A stretch of DNA of 9,428 nt from Gammaproteobacteria bacterium. Its GTDB lineage: Bacteria; Pseudomonadota; Gammaproteobacteria; SZUA-229. The stretch spans positions 1-9,428 of the forward strand of contig JAOUQA010000055.1 of assembly GCA_029879605.1 (NCBI GenBank), read 5' to 3'. Positions 6,131 to 9,428 of this stretch are shown here, piece by piece; the stretch's first letter is position 1; every line of letters starts with the position of its first letter. The notes beneath the pieces are model-generated. The model was not told the origin of the DNA. It saw only the letters and a program-made list of their open reading frames with translations, and did not search any database. The translations under genes and the position numbers were made by a program.

Positions 6131-6865
6131 ATGACGCAGAAAAAACCAATCTATAAACGTGTATTGCTTAAATTAAGTGGCGAAGCCCTGATGGGTGATC
6201 AGTCATATGGTATCGATACAGCAATTATTGCCAGGATTGCAGGCGAAATTAAACAGATTGTTGATGCGGGTGTCGAGGTTGGGGTTGTAATAGGTGCGGG
6301 AAATATATTCCGTGGTCAGGGATTGGCGGATTCTGGTATGGATCGTGTAACTGGTGACCATATGGGTATGCTCGCAACTGTAATGAATTGTCTTGCACTT
6401 CAGGATGCTATTGAAAGACATGATGTTACATGTCGAGTTATGTCGGCATTAAGCATTCACCAGGTTTGTGAAGATTATGTTCGTCGCCGTGCAATACGCC
6501 ATCTTGAAAAAGGTCGGGTCGTGATTTTTGGTGCGGGAACAGGTAACCCATTCTTTACAACAGATAGTGCTGGTAGCCTGAGGGCAATTGAAATTAATGC
6601 TGATGTATTAATAAAAGCGACCAAGGTTGATGGTGTTTATGATTCTGATCCCGTAAAAAATCCAGATGCCGTAAAATTTGACCAATTAAGTTATGATGAT
6701 GTATTGCAGCGTGGCCTGGGTGTGATGGATGCCACTGCAATTGTTTTATGTAAAGAGCAGAATATGCCACTTAGAATATTTAACTTGAATAATGTTGGCG
6801 ATCTGCCTGAGGTTATTGTGAATGAATCAATTGGAACATCAATAATTCCTGGAGATAAGTCATGA
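6131..6865 (+). CDS. pyrH: Uridylate (UMP) kinase
   Basis: Phosphorylates UMP to UDP with ATP in the cytoplasm, the committed step toward UTP and CTP. It belongs to the amino-acid-kinase fold, unlike eukaryotic UMP/CMP kinases, and forms hexamers. The 244 residues match the usual length (241 in E. coli). Visible motifs are KLSGEAL at 14-20 (phosphate binding), GAGNIFRG at 55-62, GDHMGMLATVMN at 75-86 (UMP site, D76), GAGTGNPFFTTD at 134-145, and the ADVLIKATKVDGVYDSDP stretch near 157-174 that forms the ATP site. The ATG at 6131 has only a weak ribosome site (GAAAAG, 6116-6121). The gene follows the tsf terminator by 125 bases and overlaps frr by four bases (ATGA), so the two are translationally coupled. 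pyrH next to frr is nearly universal in bacteria. Confidence 0.97.
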   Translation: MTQKKPIYKRVLLKLSGEALMGDQSYGIDTAIIARIAGEIKQIVDAGVEVGVVIGAGNIFRGQGLADSGMDRVTGDHMGMLATVMNCLALQDAIERHDVTCRVMSALSIHQVCEDYVRRRAIRHLEKGRVVIFGAGTGNPFFTTDSAGSLRAIEINADVLIKATKVDGVYDSDPVKNPDAVKFDQLSYDDVLQRGLGVMDATAIVLCKEQNMPLRIFNLNNVGDLPEVIVNESIGTSIIPGDKS

Positions 6866-7419
6866 TTGAAGAAATTAAAGATGATGCGGAAAAACGCATG
6901 AAAAAAACCATTGATGCCCTTCATTCTGAGCTGGCAAAGATTAGAACAGGACGAGCTCATCCCAGTTTGCTTGATCATGTGACGGTTGATTATTATGGTA
7001 CTGATACACCAATCAACCAGGTGGCAAATGTAAATATAGAAGATTCGCGTACTTTACTTGTTACTCCATGGGAAAAAACCATGGTTGCTGCAGTAGAAAA
7101 AGCGATTATGACTTCTGATCTTGGGTTAAATCCTGCAACAGCCGGTACGGCAATACGTGTACCTATGCCGGCATTAACGGAAGAGCGTCGTCGCGATCTG
7201 GTCAAGGTTGTAAAGCATGAGGCTGAGAATTCACGTGTTGCAATACGAAATATTCGTCGTGATGCAAATGGTGATTTTAAAGACCTGTTAAAAGAAAAAG
7301 AAATATCAGAAGATGAAGAGCGTAAAGCGATTGATTCTATTCAGAAGCTAACTGATAAGTATGTAGCAGAGATTGACCAGGTTCTTGCTGCAAAAGAAAA
7401 GGAAATGATGGAAATATAA
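6862..7419 (+). CDS. frr: Ribosome recycling factor
   Basis: RRF works with EF-G to split post-termination ribosomes from the mRNA. The 185 residues equal the standard length. The outer three-helix bundle is formed by about 1-29 and 107-185 and the small beta domain by about 31-104. The most conserved segments are KIRTGRAHPSLLD at 26-38, GLNPATAGTAIRVPMPALTEERR near 88-110, and SRVAIRNIRRDAN at 124-136, with R129 and R132 matching the arginines essential in E. coli RRF. The ATG lies inside the pyrH stop region (ATGA) and has GGAG seven bases upstream (6851-6854). No anomalies are seen. Confidence 0.97.
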   Translation: MIEEIKDDAEKRMKKTIDALHSELAKIRTGRAHPSLLDHVTVDYYGTDTPINQVANVNIEDSRTLLVTPWEKTMVAAVEKAIMTSDLGLNPATAGTAIRVPMPALTEERRRDLVKVVKHEAENSRVAIRNIRRDANGDFKDLLKEKEISEDEERKAIDSIQKLTDKYVAEIDQVLAAKEKEMMEI

Positions 7420-7438
7420 TCGCGAGATTGTGAAGCGC

Positions 7439-8194
7439 ATGGAGAATGATAGTAAGCAACAAATAATTAAGCCTGAACATATCGTTATTGTTATGGATGG
7501 TAATGGTCGGTGGGCAAAAAAACGTTTTATGCCACGTACTGCCGGGCACAAGGCGGGTGTTAAGTCGACCAGGAAAATAGTTGAGACCTGTGTTGAGAAT
7601 AAAATTGAAGCTTTGACATTATTCGCTTTTAGTAGCGAGAACTGGAAGCGACCAGATCAGGAAGTCAGTAGTTTGATGGAGTTGTTTTTGACAACTTTGC
7701 AGTCGGAAGTGAAGAAGTTACATGAGCAATCGGTGTGTATACGGTTTATCGGCGATTGTACTGCATTCTCTGACAAGCTACAGAAAAGTATAAAACAGGC
7801 TGAAGATTTAACTGTAAATAATACAGGAATGAATCTTAATATAGCTGTTAATTATGGTGGTCGATGGGACATCGCAACTGCCTGTCGAGCAATAGCAGAA
7901 AAAGTTCAGGCATCCGAAATTAAAACCAGTGATATTGATGCTGAATTAATCAATCAGTATGTAACATTATCTGATCTACCTGATCCTGATCTTTTTATAC
8001 GTACCGGTGGTGAACAGCGTATTAGTAATTTCCTTATCTGGCAACTGGCCTATACAGAATTATATTTTACAGATGTGTTGTGGCCGGATTTTGATGAAAA
8101 TGAATTCGATAAAGCGCTGGGATGGTTTGTTAATCGTCAACGCCGATTTGGTAAAACGGGTGACCAGGTCGAGCAGGCGAACAAGGTGAATTAA
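7439..8194 (+). CDS. uppS: Undecaprenyl diphosphate synthase (cis-prenyltransferase)
   Basis: Adds eight isopentenyl units in cis to farnesyl diphosphate to make the C55 carrier for peptidoglycan and O-antigen. Counted from the ATG at 7439 (251 residues; E. coli has 253), the catalytic D20 is in MDGNGRWAK (19-27), with R24, H37 (TAGHKAG), SSENWKRP (65-72), NYGGRWD (138-144), the RTGGEQRISNFLIWQ block (188-202, R188 and R194 binding diphosphate) and E207 in AYTELYF. The start is not firmly fixed. A GTG at 7430 would add three residues, and neither candidate has a good ribosome site; ATG is preferred as the commoner codon. The gap to frr is 19 bases (10 with GTG), so it is in the same operon. 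Its substrate comes from the pathway that includes dxr, two genes downstream. Confidence 0.96.
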   Translation: MENDSKQQIIKPEHIVIVMDGNGRWAKKRFMPRTAGHKAGVKSTRKIVETCVENKIEALTLFAFSSENWKRPDQEVSSLMELFLTTLQSEVKKLHEQSVCIRFIGDCTAFSDKLQKSIKQAEDLTVNNTGMNLNIAVNYGGRWDIATACRAIAEKVQASEIKTSDIDAELINQYVTLSDLPDPDLFIRTGGEQRISNFLIWQLAYTELYFTDVLWPDFDENEFDKALGWFVNRQRRFGKTGDQVEQANKVN

Positions 8195-8197
8195 TCG

Positions 8198-9028
8198 ATG
8201 CTTTTACAGCGTATTTTAACTGCAGTTCCTCTGGCAATCGCCGCTGTCTGGTTTATTTTAAGTCAGTCTGGCGATGCATTGTTTTATGTTTTGCTGGTTG
8301 TGATTGCAATTGCCGCCTGGGAGTGGGCGCAACTGTCCGGGATAAAGCCTGTTCCAGTCCGGATTGCTTATGCAGCGGCTTTGACTCTACTGGTTTACCT
8401 GTCAGGTATGTTGCTAACAAGCAATGATCCCGTTCTATTTAAAGTATTACTGGGTCTGGTTTTCGCCTGGTGGTTGTATATTATTTATCGCCTCTCAACT
8501 GGTGGGCCGTCAGCAGTTTCTGAGCAATTTTCTTTTGCTAAGGCTATTACTGGTTTTGTTGTTTTGCTGGTTCCGGTTTTATCAATAGTTTATATCCATC
8601 AGTTGCCCCAGGGAGCCTACTGGTTATTGTATTCGATTATTATTGTCTGGATTGCAGATAGTGGCGCTTATTTTTCGGGTAAAAAATTCGGCAAGAACAA
8701 ACTCCTGCCGTTAATTAGCCCGGGCAAAACAATGGAAGGTCTTTATGGTGCAATCATAGCGACAACTATCTATACATTCATGGCAGCATTATTTTTTAAA
8801 CTGGATATTATTCAAACGGTCATCCTGTTGATTATTGGTTTTTTCGCTACCTTGATTTCAGTAGCAGGTGATCTGTATATCAGTTTGCTAAAACGTGAGC
8901 GCGGCGTTAAAGACAGTGGCAGTATTCTTCCCGGTCATGGCGGTGTACTGGACCGTGTTGACAGCATTCTGTCATCAGCACCTTTCTTTGCTCTTTTCCT
9001 GGATTTAATGGTGATTAATGTCCAGTAG
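8198..9028 (+). CDS. cdsA: Phosphatidate cytidylyltransferase (CDP-diglyceride synthase)
   Basis: Makes CDP-diacylglycerol from phosphatidic acid and CTP in the inner membrane, the branch point to all the phospholipids. The 276-residue protein (E. coli 285) is mostly hydrophobic with about eight membrane segments, for example 7-22, 28-44, 56-74, 80-98, 116-134, 140-155, 184-200 and 206-224. The family signature is complete at 229-255: S229, K232-R233, K238-D239, H247-G248-G249, D252-R253 and D255. Another conserved stretch, IADSGAYFSGKKFGKNK, lies at 152-168. The ATG is three bases after the uppS stop; AAGGTG (8183-8188) inside the end of uppS is its ribosome site, which suggests coupling. 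The 3' end overlaps dxr by 11 bases. Confidence 0.96.
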   Translation: MLLQRILTAVPLAIAAVWFILSQSGDALFYVLLVVIAIAAWEWAQLSGIKPVPVRIAYAAALTLLVYLSGMLLTSNDPVLFKVLLGLVFAWWLYIIYRLSTGGPSAVSEQFSFAKAITGFVVLLVPVLSIVYIHQLPQGAYWLLYSIIIVWIADSGAYFSGKKFGKNKLLPLISPGKTMEGLYGAIIATTIYTFMAALFFKLDIIQTVILLIIGFFATLISVAGDLYISLLKRERGVKDSGSILPGHGGVLDRVDSILSSAPFFALFLDLMVINVQ

Positions 9029-9428
9029 CAAAGGTATTACTATTCTTGGTTCAACCGGTACCATTGGTGTTAATACCCTGGATGTAATTTCCCGTCATCC
9101 TGATGACTATCGTGTAATCGCGCTGACAGCTAATACGGGTATTGATCGACTATTCCAGCAATGCCTGGACTTTAAACCTGAGTACGCGGCTATGGCAGAT
9201 GCCAGTAGCGCGGAGCAACTGGAGCAAAAATTAAAACAGGCTGGATCAGGTGTAAAAGTAGTAGCTGGTATAGAGGGCCTGGAAATGGTTGCTGCTCTTG
9301 ACCAGGTTGATTCTGTTATGGCAGCTATCGTCGGTGCCGCAGGTTTATTGCCGACACTGGCTGCTGCCAGGGCGGGTAAGCGTGTATTGCTGGCTAATAA
9401 AGAAGCGCTGGTCATGTCCGGAGCAATC
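9018..9428 (+). CDS. dxr: 1-deoxy-D-xylulose 5-phosphate reductoisomerase, N-terminal part
   Basis: Catalyses the NADPH-dependent rearrangement and reduction of DXP to 2-C-methyl-D-erythritol 4-phosphate, the first committed step of the MEP isoprenoid pathway. 137 codons are visible of about 400; the right edge of the window cuts it. GITILGSTGTIGVNTLDV (6-23) is the Rossmann NADPH-binding loop, and IVGAAGLLPTLAA (104-116) with LLANKEALVMSG (124-135) is the second hallmark. The metal-binding SEH/E motifs lie beyond the edge. The ATG at 9018 sits inside the end of cdsA, in another frame, with GGTG (9010-9013) four bases upstream. Because the MEP pathway supplies the UppS precursors, its place in this operon fits its job. 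Confidence 0.95.
   Translation, partial: MSSSKGITILGSTGTIGVNTLDVISRHPDDYRVIALTANTGIDRLFQQCLDFKPEYAAMADASSAEQLEQKLKQAGSGVKVVAGIEGLEMVAALDQVDSVMAAIVGAAGLLPTLAAARAGKRVLLANKEALVMSGAI

Noticed and set aside
9107..9415. 102-codon minus-strand frame at the right edge
   Set aside because: Antisense to dxr, whose NADPH and NKE motifs are clear on the plus strand.
1..9428. CRISPR array, insertion sequence, integrase, toxin-antitoxin or defence genes
   Set aside because: No spaced direct repeats, terminal repeats or matching proteins; coding space is filled by housekeeping genes.

Overview
The window is a conserved housekeeping block of a gammaproteobacterium. The evidence is the gene order glnD-map, divergent from rpsB-tsf-pyrH-frr-uppS-cdsA-dxr, and strong protein similarity to the Escherichia coli versions. 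Base composition is moderate and uneven: hand-counted lines run from about 33% to 60% GC. Genus cannot be decided from the sequence. There is no sign of a mobile element, CRISPR array, phage, rRNA or tRNA gene, or recent transfer.

Minus strand (1-3779). map (methionine aminopeptidase, type I) is followed 17 bases later by glnD (PII uridylyltransferase/uridylyl-removing enzyme, GTG start). After a 117-base gap comes the beginning of a secreted von Willebrand factor A (VWA) domain protein that runs off the left edge. The glnD stop codon lies in the loop of a long AT-rich stem-loop.

Divergent region (3780-4018). It carries a clear rpsB promoter (TTGTCT, 17 bases, extended-minus-10 TGGTATAAA, GC-rich discriminator). 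A leader of about 135 nt follows, with a three-tier hairpin capped by a GAAA tetraloop. This is where S2 autoregulates its own operon in E. coli.

Plus strand (4019-9428). rpsB and tsf form a first unit closed by a strong intrinsic terminator. Two more perfect-stem hairpins follow, then a compact second unit: pyrH/frr overlap by 4 bases, frr-uppS are 19 bases apart (10 if uppS starts at an upstream GTG), uppS-cdsA are 3 apart, and cdsA/dxr overlap by 11. dxr is cut by the right edge. The products serve translation (S2, EF-Ts, RRF), UTP synthesis (PyrH), the undecaprenyl carrier for cell wall (UppS), phospholipid precursors (CdsA) and isoprenoid precursors (Dxr, which feeds UppS).

The most unusual feature is ribosomal protein S2. 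It has a full-length core plus about 90 extra C-terminal residues with a basic/acidic/basic layout: six KKKA units around three tandem AKEE hexapeptides, resembling histone H1-like tails. No wholly new system is visible. The best leads are the S2 tail, the rpsB leader hairpin, the palindrome at the glnD end and the hairpins before pyrH.
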